Assembly: GCA_025454925.1 (NCBI GenBank)
Contig: JALONM010000006.1
Coordinates: 1-64,000 of the forward strand
Length of the DNA stretch: 64,000 nt
DNA from: Cytophagaceae bacterium
GTDB taxonomy: Bacteria; Bacteroidota; Bacteroidia; Cytophagales; Cytophagaceae
Reading direction: 5' to 3'
The translations under genes and the position numbers were made by a program. The notes below the pieces were generated by a model, which searched no databases, was not told the origin of the DNA, and was given only the letters and a program-made list of their open reading frames with translations. Each line of letters opens with the position of its first letter. Position 1 is the stretch's first letter. Positions 7,834 through 18,673 of this stretch are shown here, one piece after another.

Positions 7834-9365
7834 AAAAGACACTTAGATTATTACTTGGTGACCAGCAGAACCCTCATCATTCTTGGTTTAGGGAGGTGGA
7901 TCCATCGGTGGTGTATGTGATGATGGAAATTCGCAGCGAAACAGATTATGTTCCACACCATGTGCAAAAGGTAATAGCCTTTTTTGCATCCATGCGTCAT
8001 TTCGCATCAGAGCTCAAGTCTATGGGGCATACGTTGATATATTTGAAAATATCGGACCCGGAAAATCAACAGTCCTTCGATAAAAATTTGATCGCCTTGT
8101 TTGCCAGCGGATCATTTGGAAAGTTTGAATATCAGGAGCCTGATGAGTGGAGGGTGGATGTTCTCTTGCGTGAGGTAATAAAAGCACAAGGTTGGAATGC
8201 AACGATGTATGATGCTGAACATTTTTTTACTTCCAGATCAGAGTTAGCGGAACTTTTTAAAGGGAAAAAACAGTACCTCATGGAAACCTTCTATAGAACG
8301 ATGCGCCGCAAGCATCATATTCTTATGGAAGGAAAAGAACCGGTAGGTGGAAAATGGAACTACGATGTTGAAAACCGGAAGGGGTTTAATAAAAAAGTAG
8401 ATATTCCATTTCCGAAAAATTTTCAACATTCATTGGAACGTATTCATCGTGAACTTATCGCAGCAGAAGTTACTACGATTGGAGAAGTGGATCCAGCGTC
8501 CTTTATCTGGCCGGTAAGCAGAAAGGACGGTTTGGAAGTGCTGCGTTATTTCTGCGACTACTTGCTTCCTGATTTTGGCACCTATCAAGATGCTATGTCC
8601 AAGCAGCATTGGTCTCTTTTTCATTCCAGGTTATCATTTTCTTTAAATGTAAAACATTTACATCCCAGGGAAGTGATAGAGGCCGCGGTGAAGGCATGGG
8701 AAAAAAATCCAGATCGCATAGGCATAGCACAATTGGAAGGATTTGTACGGCAGATTCTTGGATGGCGTGAGTATATGCGGGGAGTATATTGGGCCAATAT
8801 GCCCGGATATGCAAGCTTAAATTATTTCCAACATACCAAACCTCTTCCTTCTTGGTTTTGGAATGGTCACACCAAGATGAATTGTTTGCGCCATGCCATT
8901 TCACAATCGCTTGAATATGCGTATGCCCACCATATTCAAAGGCTTATGGTGACCGGTAATTTTTGTTTGCTGGCAGGCATAGAGCCATCGGAGGTAGATC
9001 AATGGTATTTGGGGATTTATATTGATGCGATTGAGTGGGTAGAAATAACGAATACCCGGGGCATGAGCCAATACGCCGATGGAGGAATTGTAGGTACTAA
9101 GCCTTATGTAAGCAGTGCTGCCTATATTGATAAAATGAGCGATTATTGCGCGGGATGTCATTACGATAAAAAGAAAAAGGTGGGCGATGGGGCGTGTCCT
9201 TTTAATAGTTTGTATTGGCATTTTTACAACAGAAATGAACACCTGCTGGGTAAAAATCCACGCATAGGAATGATGTACAAGGTATGGCATTCCATGGATG
9301 CAGAAGTAAAGAAAAACGTAGTTAAGCAAGCAGAGTACTATTTAAAAGAAATAGAAACCTTATGA
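7830..9365 (+). CDS. Iron-sulfur bacterial cryptochrome/(6-4) photolyase (PhrB/CryB type)
   Basis: The 511-residue protein belongs to the photolyase-related FeS-BCP family: N-terminal [15 protein letters not shown], a mid-protein [10 protein letters not shown] segment and a C-terminal cluster domain. Four cysteines occur at residues 352, 440, 443 and 456. They match, with a constant offset of two, the [4Fe-4S] ligands I recall for Agrobacterium PhrB (350, 438, 441, 454). Known members repair (6-4) photoproducts or act as blue-light receptors, carrying FAD and a ribolumazine-type antenna. The start overlaps the DUF2256 stop and the end overlaps the next start (ATGA at 9362), so expression is coupled on both sides. 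Confidence 0.92.
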   Translation: MKKTLRLLLGDQQNPHHSWFREVDPSVVYVMMEIRSETDYVPHHVQKVIAFFASMRHFASELKSMGHTLIYLKISDPENQQSFDKNLIALFASGSFGKFEYQEPDEWRVDVLLREVIKAQGWNATMYDAEHFFTSRSELAELFKGKKQYLMETFYRTMRRKHHILMEGKEPVGGKWNYDVENRKGFNKKVDIPFPKNFQHSLERIHRELIAAEVTTIGEVDPASFIWPVSRKDGLEVLRYFCDYLLPDFGTYQDAMSKQHWSLFHSRLSFSLNVKHLHPREVIEAAVKAWEKNPDRIGIAQLEGFVRQILGWREYMRGVYWANMPGYASLNYFQHTKPLPSWFWNGHTKMNCLRHAISQSLEYAYAHHIQRLMVTGNFCLLAGIEPSEVDQWYLGIYIDAIEWVEITNTRGMSQYADGGIVGTKPYVSSAAYIDKMSDYCAGCHYDKKKKVGDGACPFNSLYWHFYNRNEHLLGKNPRIGMMYKVWHSMDAEVKKNVVKQAEYYLKEIETL

Positions 9366-10666
9366 AGACGAAAGCATTGGTCTGGTTTAAAACAGATCTT
9401 CGAATTCGTGATAACGAAACATTGCTGCAGGCAATACAACATCACGACGAGGTTATTCCGGTGTATTGTCTGGATGATCGTTTGTTTTCCTCAACACAGT
9501 TTGGGTTCAAACGGATCGGTAACTACCGAGCCCGGTTTTTATGGGAATCTTTGCAAGATTTAGATCAACAATTAAGAGCCATGGGATCAGGCTTGTGGTT
9601 GTTGAAAGGACTTCCTGAAATGGAGATACCGACCTTAGCGGCCAAGCTGGCAGTGCAGAAAGTTTATGCTAAAAAAGAAATTGCATTTGAAGAAAAATTA
9701 CTTAATGATTCCGTAGAACAGGAATTGTGGAAGCATAAAATTACGCTGGAAGTATTTAGTACCAGCACGCTCTACCGTGCACCCGATATGCCTTTTTCCA
9801 TCAAAGAAATTCCGGATCAATTTACGCCTTTCCGAAAAGCTTTGGAATCGGATTCATTTATCCGTTCGCTTAGCCCGACACCTTCAAAGATTTCTTCTCC
9901 GGAAATTCCAGTCTTTGAGCTTCCTGCTCTTACTTCCTTTGGCTTGGAGGATCTGGCAACGGATCCCCGTAGCGCAATGCCTTTCCAAGGTGGTGAGCGC
10001 AGTGCCTGGCAACGCTTACATTCTTTTTTTCAAGACCGCAAATTGTTGTCGAGCTATAAGGAAATTCGAAATGGAATGCTTGGTACCGATTACTCCACTA
10101 AGTTTTCAGCCTGGTTAGCCTTGGGTTGTATTTCTCCTAAATCCATTTATTTTGAAATAAAAAAATTCGAGGAAGAATTCGGTTCAAATGAATCTACGTA
10201 TTGGTTGGTGTTTGAATTGTTGTGGCGTGATTATTTTAGATTTATGTTTAAAAAGCATCAGCATCGGTATTTTCTTTTAAAGGGCATTCGTAAGCATGCA
10301 CGTGTGCACGACGGGCGAGATGCCATTCTGATTGATAAATGGATTCAAGGGAATACAGGAAACGACTTTATTGACGCCAACATGAGGGAGTTAAAGCACA
10401 CAGGATTTATGAGCAACCGTGGGCGTCAAAATGTGGCAAGCTTCTTTTGTCACCAATATAAATTGGATTGGCGAGTAGGGGCTTCATATTTTGAGTCGCA
10501 GTTGGTAGATTACGATGTAAGCAGTAATTGGGGTAACTGGGCTTATCTCGCTGGAGTTGGAAATGATCCCATGCAGAAACGAGTTTTTAATATTGAAAAC
10601 CAAAGTAAAGAGTACGATCCAAAGGAGGAATTCAGAAAACGTTGGCTGGCTTATTCCATGGAATAA
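9362..10666 (+). CDS. Cryptochrome DASH-family protein
   Basis: The 434-residue protein has the photolyase N-terminal domain (LVWFKTDLRIRDNETL) and an FAD-binding domain with TKFSAWLALGCISP, ELLWRDYFRF, DANMRELKHTGFMSNRGRQNVASF, DYDVSSNWGNWAYLAGVGNDP and a final FNIENQSKEYDPKEEF. The NRGRQNVASF and WGNW...GVGNDP blocks are typical of Cry-DASH. Members repair CPDs in single-stranded DNA or act as photoreceptors. It closes the operon, overlapping the previous gene by 4 bases. No strong terminator hairpin was seen before the repeat at about 10711. Confidence 0.92.
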   Translation: MKTKALVWFKTDLRIRDNETLLQAIQHHDEVIPVYCLDDRLFSSTQFGFKRIGNYRARFLWESLQDLDQQLRAMGSGLWLLKGLPEMEIPTLAAKLAVQKVYAKKEIAFEEKLLNDSVEQELWKHKITLEVFSTSTLYRAPDMPFSIKEIPDQFTPFRKALESDSFIRSLSPTPSKISSPEIPVFELPALTSFGLEDLATDPRSAMPFQGGERSAWQRLHSFFQDRKLLSSYKEIRNGMLGTDYSTKFSAWLALGCISPKSIYFEIKKFEEEFGSNESTYWLVFELLWRDYFRFMFKKHQHRYFLLKGIRKHARVHDGRDAILIDKWIQGNTGNDFIDANMRELKHTGFMSNRGRQNVASFFCHQYKLDWRVGASYFESQLVDYDVSSNWGNWAYLAGVGNDPMQKRVFNIENQSKEYDPKEEFRKRWLAYSME

Positions 10667-11432
10667 ATTCTCAAAGCTGAAATTTTTTCGTTGATTTTCT
10701 TTACAAGTTGCAACCGGATTTTTTCCAAAGTAGCGAAGCGCACGACGGAGAAAGCTCATGGATCCTAGAGTCATGGCCGGTAATCACGACTTAGAAATGC
10801 ATGAGGGCCGAAAATAATTTCTTCTGAAGCCTTTGATTTTATGTGGTGTTTTTCAAAAGAAAACGTGCTATTGAAAATTCGGGTTCAACTTGAATTTGTT
10901 CTATTTTGTTGAATTTATTAGATGTCTGAACGCGTAATTGTACCTAATCTGTTTTGAGTTTTGCGTATTCAAAATGCAGGTAAGAAATTTATTAGAATAG
11001 TATAGATATTTAACGGCCTCTATTCTGTATTGTAGTATAGGGTATAAAAATTGTGTTTTTCAAAACCTTATTTTTCTGTTGTTTAAGAAATTGTAAATTA
11101 TTTTTTAATAATAATCTATTATAAATAAACCTAAGTTGAGATTTTAATTGTAAGTCTTTTTACGTATCAGCATTTTTTTTATTTGAATTGAATAGTGCGT
11201 TTGTGACATGCATTGGATGAGGTTTGTACGTGTATTCATGTAATTTTTCTATTCTCTTATACAAAAAATTGTATGGAAACTTCGAAGTTATAATTTCATG
11301 AAATGTAAAGCGATGCAGAAACAATTATAATTTAATTGGATATGCGTTTTGACACCCGTGATTAATCTCTGATTTTTAGAATTGAGGTTTACTTGGGAAC
11401 AGGAAAAATTATTTTACTACCTAAACTACATT
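10667..11432. other. Long AT-rich spacer between the photolyase operon and the PKS
   Basis: The first 170 bases hold a copy of an interspersed repeat. From about 10860 to 11380 the sequence is very AT-rich, with runs of A and T and a small ATACAA/TTGTAT inverted pair near 11262. No gene, tRNA or terminator is recognisable, and no clear TAnnTTTG box was found before the PKS start. It could hold an extended promoter or regulatory region, or be foreign DNA. Confidence 0.5.
10711..10835 (+). repeat. Copy B of the GCGAAGC/GGAGAAA interspersed repeat
   Basis: This copy contains CCGGATTTTTTCC, AGTAGCGAAGCG, CGACGGAGAAAGCTCATGG, AGTCATGG, CGACTTAGAAA and CGAAAATAATTTCTT in that order. The copy at 59411 has the same blocks in the same order and spacing. 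It lies in the spacer and carries no reading frame of note. Confidence 0.75.
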
Positions 11433-14400
11433 ATGACTGCAAAGAAACAAAAGGAACCTATTGCCATAGTTGGTGTGGGTTGCCGATTCCCCGGTGGAAT
11501 TGATGGTCCGGAATCATTTTGGAAATTTTTAAAAAATGGTGGTGATGCCATCTCAGACATTCCCGAGGATCGTTTCAACATTTCTTCTTACTATGATCCC
11601 AATCCAAACAAAGCTGGAAAGTTGAAATCCAAAAAGGGTGGATTTATTCAAGGGATCGATCAATTTGATGCCAATTTTTTTAACATCTTTCCTAACGAAG
11701 CGCAACGCATCGACCCACAGCAGCGCTTGTTGCTGGAGGTGAGCTACGAAGCGATGGAAGACGCAGGAATTCCCTGGGAAAAAATTTCTAATACGCGCAC
11801 CGGTGTGTACATGGGTGTTTTTATGAACGATTATTGGGACATACAAGCATCTTCATTGCAACGCGATCATATTAGTCCTCATGTGCCAATGGGTGTTTCG
11901 CTCACGGCTATTGCCAACCGCCTTTCCTACGTATTCAATCTCAAGGGGCCAAGCATGACCATTGATACGGCCTGCTCTTCCTCCCTTGTATGTGTGCATC
12001 TGGCATGCCAGAGCATTTGGAATGGTGAAAGCGATCAGGCACTTGCGGGGGGCGTCAATTTAATTATACGTCCGGAGTCCTCCATCATGATGTCGAAGGG
12101 TAACTTTTTATCCCCCGATGGTTATTGCAAATCGTTTGATAGTCGCGCCAATGGTTATGTGCGCAGCGAGGGATCAGGCGTTATTGTTTTGAAGCCATTG
12201 TCTAAAGCATTGGAAGATGGAGATCAGATTTATTCGGTGATCCGTGGATCCGCAGTAAACTCCGACGGGCATACACACGAAGGATTTACAGTACCAAGCG
12301 TAGAGGCGCAAGTTGAAATGCTTCGCACAGCGTACGAAGATGCTCAGGTGGATCCTACACAAGTAGTATTTGTTGAGGCACATGGAACGGGTACACCGGT
12401 GGGAGATCCAATCGAAACCAATGCCTTCAGCCAAGTGATAGGAAAGGGCCGTCCGGTTGAAAACCCTTGCGTGATAGGGTCTGTAAAAAGTAATATTGGT
12501 CACCTGGAAGCGGCAGCAGGCATTGCTGGCCTCATTAAGTTAACACTTATTTTAAAGAATAAACAGATTCCGGCAAACTTACATTTTATAAAGCCGAATC
12601 CTAAAATTCCATTTGAGCAATACCGTTTGCGTGTTCCCGTAAGCTTGGAGGAAATTAAAAAAGAAGGTCCAATATACGGAGGCGTTAACTCCTTCGGTGC
12701 GGGCGGAACGAATGCACATATCGTTCTCGAATCCTTTGTGGTTGAAAAGCAAGTTTCGGCCACCAGCAAAGATGCCAGAGCCTTTTTATTTTCTGTTTCA
12801 GGAAAATCCAAAGAGGCGCTTATTGCAACCTGTCAACGGTATGTTGAATATCTTCCCACATCACATGAATCGTTGAGGGATATTGCGTTTACCAGTCTGG
12901 TAAGGAAATCTTCCTTAGACCATAAATTAACCATAACTGCAAGAACGAAAGAAGAGTTATTGTCTTGTATTCAAGCTTTTCTGAACGATGAGACGAGACC
13001 TGAAATGACCTATGCCGTCACTGAGAAACGCAGTAGCAAACCCAAGATTGGATTTGTGTACTCAGGCCAGGGGCCGCAATGGTATGCCATGGGACGTGAG
13101 CTGTTGCAGCGTTCAGAAGTTTTCCGCACGGTGGTCGAAAAAATTGAAGTGCATTTCAAGAAAATTTCCGGTTGGTCCTTGTTGGAGGAAATGAATAAAT
13201 CGGAAGAAGAATCCAGAGTTAGCGATACACGCATTGCACAACCAGCCATTATGGCGGTGCAGGTGGGGCTTACCGAAGTTTGGAAATCATGGGGTATCGA
13301 AGCCGATGGGTACGTGGGCCATTCCATAGGTGAGGTGGCAGCGGCTTATGCTTCCGGAGCCTTAACCCTGGAGCAAGCGGTAGAAGTAATTTATCACAGA
13401 AGTCGTGGACAAAATCGCGCCACGGGTAAAGGTAAGATGTTAGCGATTGGGCTTTCTCATAAAGATGCCTTAAAAGCAATTGCCGGACACGAAGCAAAAG
13501 TATCTATTGCAGCAGTGAATGGTCCGGTGAGTGTGGCACTGGCTGGTGACGAAGATGCCTTGGATATCATAGACAAAGCGCTTCAAGCCAAAGATATTTT
13601 TACCCGATACTTGAAAGTGAACGTTCCATTCCACAGTCATCATATGGAGCCACTCAAGGAGGAGTTGATAGAGTCCTTGAATTACCTTGTTCCTGCCCGT
13701 ACCAACAAGCCTTTGTATTCTACGGTTTCAGGCAAGCTGGAAAATGGCGACCACTTAGTGAGTGAATACTGGTATCGAAATGTTCGGGAAACGGTGTTCT
13801 TCAGCGATGCTGTGCAGGAAATGCTAAACGATGGTTTTGATACATTTATTGAAATAGCTCCTCACCCCATCCTGTCGGTAGGAGTAAACGAATTGATAGC
13901 CCTCAATAAAACCAAGCATGGCATTATCGTAGCTTCACTAAGACGTGGATCAGACGAAGAATACACATTACAAACCGCTCTCGGTACGCTTTACAATCAT
14001 GGCGTTTCCATCGATTGGAATAAATTTTTCGGGGCTGGAAAATTTGTGAAAACGGTGTCTTATGCATGGCAGCATCAGCGCTATTGGTTCGAAACGCAAG
14101 AACATCTGGAAAAACGTTTAGGTAATAAAGATTTTCCTTTTGTTGTTGGTAAGAAAAAAGCAGCCGTAGACACATACAATGAGCTATGGGAAATTGATCT
14201 GAATAAATCTACCTATTTGTTCCTGGAGGATCATAAAGTAGAAGGAACCATCATATTCCCTGGTACCGGACATCTCGAGATGGCTACGGAAGTAGGTAAA
14301 AGTTCCTTAAAAGAAAACTTCTCGCACCTTGCCGACATTCAGCTTGAATCAGCTTTGTTCCTGCCAGATGAGGGAGAATCACCGGAAGTACGATTGGAAA

Positions 14401-17400
14401 TTACCAGCGACGAAGGAAATTATACTATTTGTAGTCGACCACGTTACAGCGACGACAAATCCTGGTTGCAACATTCGAAAGGACGCATTGTTGCTGGTAT
14501 GCCGGTAATTGATACGACCAAACATAATGTCGAAGAGCTTCGCAAACGCATCACAGAGCCGGTTTCGGTTTCAGATTTCTATGTGGAATTGAAAGAAGGC
14601 GGGTTGAATTATGGTGAAACGTTCCGTTGTGTTCAGAAATTATGGACCAATGAGAACGAAGTGCTTGGAGCCTTGAGTCTGCCTGAATCTATTAGCTTTG
14701 AAGCGCCATCCTTTTTCTTCCATCCGGCATTGTTAGACGCTTGTTTGCATACCTTATTTGCAGCAAGGAAAAGTACGGTAGAAGAAAAACGTGGAATTTA
14801 CCTGCCGGTACAAATTGAAAAATACCAATTGCATCAACAACCCTCCAAACATGTATGGGTGCATATCGATGTTAAAGAAGCCAGTGCAGAATTTTTACGC
14901 GGAGATTATTTTATTCTGAATGAAGAAGGATACCTGGTAGCTGAAATAAAAGGCTTGACATGTAAATATGTAGAGGGATCACGATCCGAACATAAAGATG
15001 ATCTGTACCGTGGAATGTACGAGTACCAATGGAAAGCGATGGAATCAGCGCCTGCTGCTCTGAATAGCGCTAAGCAGGTGGTGATGGTATTGGCTGACAA
15101 AGGACGCTTGTATCAGCCATTGGTCGATGCCTTGGATAAAAACAATGTAAGCGTGGTGATGGTGCACCCTGGAGAAACGTACAATAGGGTAAATGCCAAT
15201 CAATTTGTGATCATTCCAGAATTAATTTCTGAGTTTGAGACGATGTTTTCCCTTCTGCAAACTGATGGTGTTAAAATATCCAAAATAGTTAATTTCTGGG
15301 CGCTTGATTATGCCAGCACAGAGGAACAAGATGCCAGCACGTTGGAAAAACAACAACATGTGTTGAACCTGGTAACGTTAAATGTACTGAAGAGTGTAGC
15401 CAGTCTTCCTTACGAACCAGGGGTAGTATTGTTGAACAGGTATCTTGAAAAAATCAAAGACAACGATTTGGTGCGCGTAAACCTATCGTCGCAGCTAGGA
15501 TTTGGTAGGGTATTGATTAATGAATTCCCTTTTATTCCGATGACCATGTTGAATCTGGGTACCGTATTGGGCAGTTCAGATTGGGAAACACTTTGTTCGG
15601 TGCTGCTTGCCGATCAAAATAAACTAAATCCGGAACTGGCCATACGTGGTGCCGAGATATTTGAGCGCAAGCTAACGCCAATATCGGAATCATTGGCCGA
15701 TGAAACCTATGCCCAGGAACTACCCGCTATTCAGCAAGCCTTCAAACCGGTAATTACTGAGTACGGGATGATTGATAATATCAAGTTCCGCTCCTTCCGC
15801 AGGAAGAAGCCTACCGGAAAACAGGTAGAAATTGAGGTGCGGGCTTCTGGTCTGAATTTTAAAGACGTGATGAATGTAATGGGCTTGCTAAGCGACGAAG
15901 CTGTGGATGGCGGTGTGGCAGGTAAGAAGTTAGGTTTGGAATGTTCTGGTGTAGTTGTAGCCGTAGGCAATGAAGTAAGTTCCCTTAAAGTAGGCGATGA
16001 GGTAATGGCGTGGTCTTCCGAATCATTTGCCGGTTATACCATCACCGATGAAAGTTGTGTGGTGGCCAAACCAAGCACGCTAAGTTTTGAGGAAGCAGCT
16101 TCGGTGACGGTAACATATCTTACCGCTTATTATGCCATGAATTATTTAGGCAGAGTAAGTAAAGGTGAGCGGGTGTTAATTCACTCAGCTACCGGTGGGG
16201 TAGGACTTGCTGCCATTCAATTGGCACGTTTGGCAGGTGCAGAAATATTCGCGACCGCAGGAAATGAAGAGAAACGGAAGTTGCTGCGCGATATGGGCAT
16301 CAAGTATGTTTACGATTCCAGAAACCTGGATTTCTCAGATAAAATTTTGGCCGATACGCAAGGCATGGGAGTGGATTTTGTACTGAACTCCCTTTCCGGA
16401 AAAGCGATTTCGCACAGCATACGATGTCTGGCACCGTTTGGCCGATTTGTAGAAATTGGTAAAACCGATATATACAAAGATGCCAAATTGGCGATGAAGC
16501 GCTTTGGTAATAACCTATCATTCTTTGGTGTGGACCTCGATCGTTTGATGCTTCAGAAGCCTGTTCTTGGTAAACAACTTTATGTAGAACTGAAACAGTT
16601 ATTCGAGGACAAAAAGTTGAAGGTCGAAAAAGTAACTGTATATCCGGTGCAGCAATTATCCGACGCACTTTCTTTCTTGAGCAAAGGCTTACATACAGGG
16701 AAAGTGGTGGTGCGTATGAATGATAAACCGCTGAAAGTGTATCCGAGCAAAGAACTTCAGTTGGATCCGGAAGCTTCTTACCTGGTTACCGGCGGCGCCA
16801 GTGGTTTTGGTTTGGAGCTTGCTCGCTGGCTGGCTACCAAAGGTGCTCGCTACCTGGTGCTGGTGAGCCGCAGTGGATGCAAAACTGATTATGACAAAAA
16901 AGTAATACTAGAGCTGGAGAAGCAAGGCGTTCGAGTAGGCTTAATGAATGTCGATATCAGTAAATATTCGGAGGTAGAAAAAGTGATTGCTACCATCAAT
17001 GCGGAAATGCCAGTATTGAAAGGTATCATACATAGTGCCGCGGTACTTAAAGATGCTACACTAAAAAATATGGATGCAGAACGTTTTGATTCTGTATACA
17101 ATCCGAAAGTCATGGGCGCCTGGAATTTCCACCTGGCAACGAAAGATCTGCCGATCGATTTCTTCCTGATGCTTTCGTCCATTTCCTCGATATTCGGATT
17201 GCCTGGTCAATCCAACTATTCCTCGGCTAATAATTTCCTCGACCGATTGGCTCAGTATCGTCAGGAGATTGGATTAAAAGCTTGTTCAGTCAATCTGGGA
17301 GTATTGGGCATGTATGCAGGTATGTCGAAAGAAGGAGAAGCCGTATTGAATGTTTTAGCGAACCAGGGTTGGTTCCCGTTAAGTTTATCGCAGGTTACTT

Positions 17401-18656
17401 CTAAAATCGAAACCTTGCTAGTGCAACAACCATCCTATCGCATGGCTGCCAACCTCGATTGGAAGCGATTCAAAGATTTCTTTGGACACTTGCAGCAAGA
17501 TCCACGTTTTGCTGAAATCATTCAAGAATCAGGAGCTAAAGGAGCCGGTGGAAAAGGTGGTTCCTCTCTCGCAGATCAAGTGCTGCAGCTTCCGGAAGCA
17601 GAACAACCTGCCTTCCTGCAAACCCGCATCGCTGAATCACTGGCTAAAATTCTCGGAACTTCCGTGGATCGATTGGATATCAACGAATCCGTGTCCAAAA
17701 TTGGATTGGATTCCTTGATGCTAAATCAACTTAGGAACTGGATACAGCAGAAGCTGGAAATTAATTTCCCTCTGATGCGGATTGCAAAAGGTCCGAGTAT
17801 CGTAGAATTGGCCACACAGCTGCTGGCCGAGCTTACCAACGTGGAAGCTTCCGATGCCGAGGCAGATACCACCGGTATGTCTACTGCCGACGATATTGAA
17901 ATCGTAAACGATTGGCTGGTGAAAGCAAAATCGAATACACGTCGCAATATACAAGGTCGGGTGTTCTGCATACACCCGGTAGGTGCCGGAGCTTCTATGT
18001 TCAGCCACTTTATGTACAATGCGCCCACGGAAACAGAAGTGCTTGCCTTCCAATTACCAGGTCGTGAAAACCGCAAAGACGAAACTAATTTTGAAGAAGT
18101 GCCTTTGGTAGTGGAACAAATGGCTAAAGCCATGTTGCCATTGCTCGACAAACCCTTTGTCATCATGGGCCATAGTTTCGGTGGAATTCTTGGGTATGAA
18201 TTAATTCGTTACCTCAAGCTTCATTACAATCTAATGCCTACCACTTTGTTTATTTCTGGTACCATAGCACCACAACTGACAAAAAAATGGAAGGAACGTG
18301 ATGTAATCAGTCAAACGGCGGTGTTTACAAATTCAGAAGAACGTTTGCTGGCTTTAATGACGTATATCGACGATGTAGAATTCCTGAAGCGCATACTCCC
18401 CGTGATGCGCAAGGATATGCCGCTCATTATGAATTACCAGTATGTGCCGGGAGAAAAACTACCTATTCCAATTGTCGCCTATGCCGCAGACAAAGATGAA
18501 GTAGTTACTGCCGCTGAAGTAGCTCAATGGGAAGCTCAGACAGAATCCTCCTTCGAGTTGGAAGTGGTGCCAGGCGATCACTGGTTCCTGAGCCGCAACC
18601 GGGATCAGATTTTGGAAAAGCTGGCTTCTGTAGCTAAAGAAGTATCCGTATCTTAA
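11433..18656 (+). CDS. Single-module fully reducing type I polyketide synthase (KS-AT-DH-ER-KR-ACP-TE)
   Basis: The 2407-residue megasynthase carries every domain of a reducing cycle plus release. KS (about 1-430): DTACSSSL with Cys181, HGTGTPVGDP, NIGHLEAAAG. AT: GHSIGE with Ser631; its specificity stretch reads VPFHSH, closer to the malonyl-type HAFH motif than to YASH. DH: HKVEGTIIFP with His934, and Asp1102 in HPALLDACLH. A noncatalytic region at about 1195-1430 shows no methyltransferase motif. ER: HSATGGVGLAA. KR: GGASGFG at 1787 and Tyr1929. ACP: LDSL with Ser2094. TE: GHSFGG with Ser2248, and GDHW with His2383. It probably works iteratively to build a saturated acyl chain freed by the thioesterase; the product is unknown. 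ATG 11433 is preferred over an upstream TTG at 11382 because the KS homology begins just after it. A phosphopantetheinyl transferase gene follows. Confidence 0.95.
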   Translation: MTAKKQKEPIAIVGVGCRFPGGIDGPESFWKFLKNGGDAISDIPEDRFNISSYYDPNPNKAGKLKSKKGGFIQGIDQFDANFFNIFPNEAQRIDPQQRLLLEVSYEAMEDAGIPWEKISNTRTGVYMGVFMNDYWDIQASSLQRDHISPHVPMGVSLTAIANRLSYVFNLKGPSMTIDTACSSSLVCVHLACQSIWNGESDQALAGGVNLIIRPESSIMMSKGNFLSPDGYCKSFDSRANGYVRSEGSGVIVLKPLSKALEDGDQIYSVIRGSAVNSDGHTHEGFTVPSVEAQVEMLRTAYEDAQVDPTQVVFVEAHGTGTPVGDPIETNAFSQVIGKGRPVENPCVIGSVKSNIGHLEAAAGIAGLIKLTLILKNKQIPANLHFIKPNPKIPFEQYRLRVPVSLEEIKKEGPIYGGVNSFGAGGTNAHIVLESFVVEKQVSATSKDARAFLFSVSGKSKEALIATCQRYVEYLPTSHESLRDIAFTSLVRKSSLDHKLTITARTKEELLSCIQAFLNDETRPEMTYAVTEKRSSKPKIGFVYSGQGPQWYAMGRELLQRSEVFRTVVEKIEVHFKKISGWSLLEEMNKSEEESRVSDTRIAQPAIMAVQVGLTEVWKSWGIEADGYVGHSIGEVAAAYASGALTLEQAVEVIYHRSRGQNRATGKGKMLAIGLSHKDALKAIAGHEAKVSIAAVNGPVSVALAGDEDALDIIDKALQAKDIFTRYLKVNVPFHSHHMEPLKEELIESLNYLVPARTNKPLYSTVSGKLENGDHLVSEYWYRNVRETVFFSDAVQEMLNDGFDTFIEIAPHPILSVGVNELIALNKTKHGIIVASLRRGSDEEYTLQTALGTLYNHGVSIDWNKFFGAGKFVKTVSYAWQHQRYWFETQEHLEKRLGNKDFPFVVGKKKAAVDTYNELWEIDLNKSTYLFLEDHKVEGTIIFPGTGHLEMATEVGKSSLKENFSHLADIQLESALFLPDEGESPEVRLEITSDEGNYTICSRPRYSDDKSWLQHSKGRIVAGMPVIDTTKHNVEELRKRITEPVSVSDFYVELKEGGLNYGETFRCVQKLWTNENEVLGALSLPESISFEAPSFFFHPALLDACLHTLFAARKSTVEEKRGIYLPVQIEKYQLHQQPSKHVWVHIDVKEASAEFLRGDYFILNEEGYLVAEIKGLTCKYVEGSRSEHKDDLYRGMYEYQWKAMESAPAALNSAKQVVMVLADKGRLYQPLVDALDKNNVSVVMVHPGETYNRVNANQFVIIPELISEFETMFSLLQTDGVKISKIVNFWALDYASTEEQDASTLEKQQHVLNLVTLNVLKSVASLPYEPGVVLLNRYLEKIKDNDLVRVNLSSQLGFGRVLINEFPFIPMTMLNLGTVLGSSDWETLCSVLLADQNKLNPELAIRGAEIFERKLTPISESLADETYAQELPAIQQAFKPVITEYGMIDNIKFRSFRRKKPTGKQVEIEVRASGLNFKDVMNVMGLLSDEAVDGGVAGKKLGLECSGVVVAVGNEVSSLKVGDEVMAWSSESFAGYTITDESCVVAKPSTLSFEEAASVTVTYLTAYYAMNYLGRVSKGERVLIHSATGGVGLAAIQLARLAGAEIFATAGNEEKRKLLRDMGIKYVYDSRNLDFSDKILADTQGMGVDFVLNSLSGKAISHSIRCLAPFGRFVEIGKTDIYKDAKLAMKRFGNNLSFFGVDLDRLMLQKPVLGKQLYVELKQLFEDKKLKVEKVTVYPVQQLSDALSFLSKGLHTGKVVVRMNDKPLKVYPSKELQLDPEASYLVTGGASGFGLELARWLATKGARYLVLVSRSGCKTDYDKKVILELEKQGVRVGLMNVDISKYSEVEKVIATINAEMPVLKGIIHSAAVLKDATLKNMDAERFDSVYNPKVMGAWNFHLATKDLPIDFFLMLSSISSIFGLPGQSNYSSANNFLDRLAQYRQEIGLKACSVNLGVLGMYAGMSKEGEAVLNVLANQGWFPLSLSQVTSKIETLLVQQPSYRMAANLDWKRFKDFFGHLQQDPRFAEIIQESGAKGAGGKGGSSLADQVLQLPEAEQPAFLQTRIAESLAKILGTSVDRLDINESVSKIGLDSLMLNQLRNWIQQKLEINFPLMRIAKGPSIVELATQLLAELTNVEASDAEADTTGMSTADDIEIVNDWLVKAKSNTRRNIQGRVFCIHPVGAGASMFSHFMYNAPTETEVLAFQLPGRENRKDETNFEEVPLVVEQMAKAMLPLLDKPFVIMGHSFGGILGYELIRYLKLHYNLMPTTLFISGTIAPQLTKKWKERDVISQTAVFTNSEERLLALMTYIDDVEFLKRILPVMRKDMPLIMNYQYVPGEKLPIPIVAYAADKDEVVTAAEVAQWEAQTESSFELEVVPGDHWFLSRNRDQILEKLASVAKEVSVS

Positions 18657-18673
18657 GTAGTAAGTTTGAACCC

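Noticed and set aside
11382-11432. Upstream TTG start for the PKS
   Set aside because: It adds 17 residues with no KS homology; ATG 11433 directly precedes the conserved KS start.
17726-18166. 146-codon minus-strand frame opposite the PKS carrier/thioesterase region
   Set aside because: It is antisense to a highly conserved coding region, without recognisable domains.
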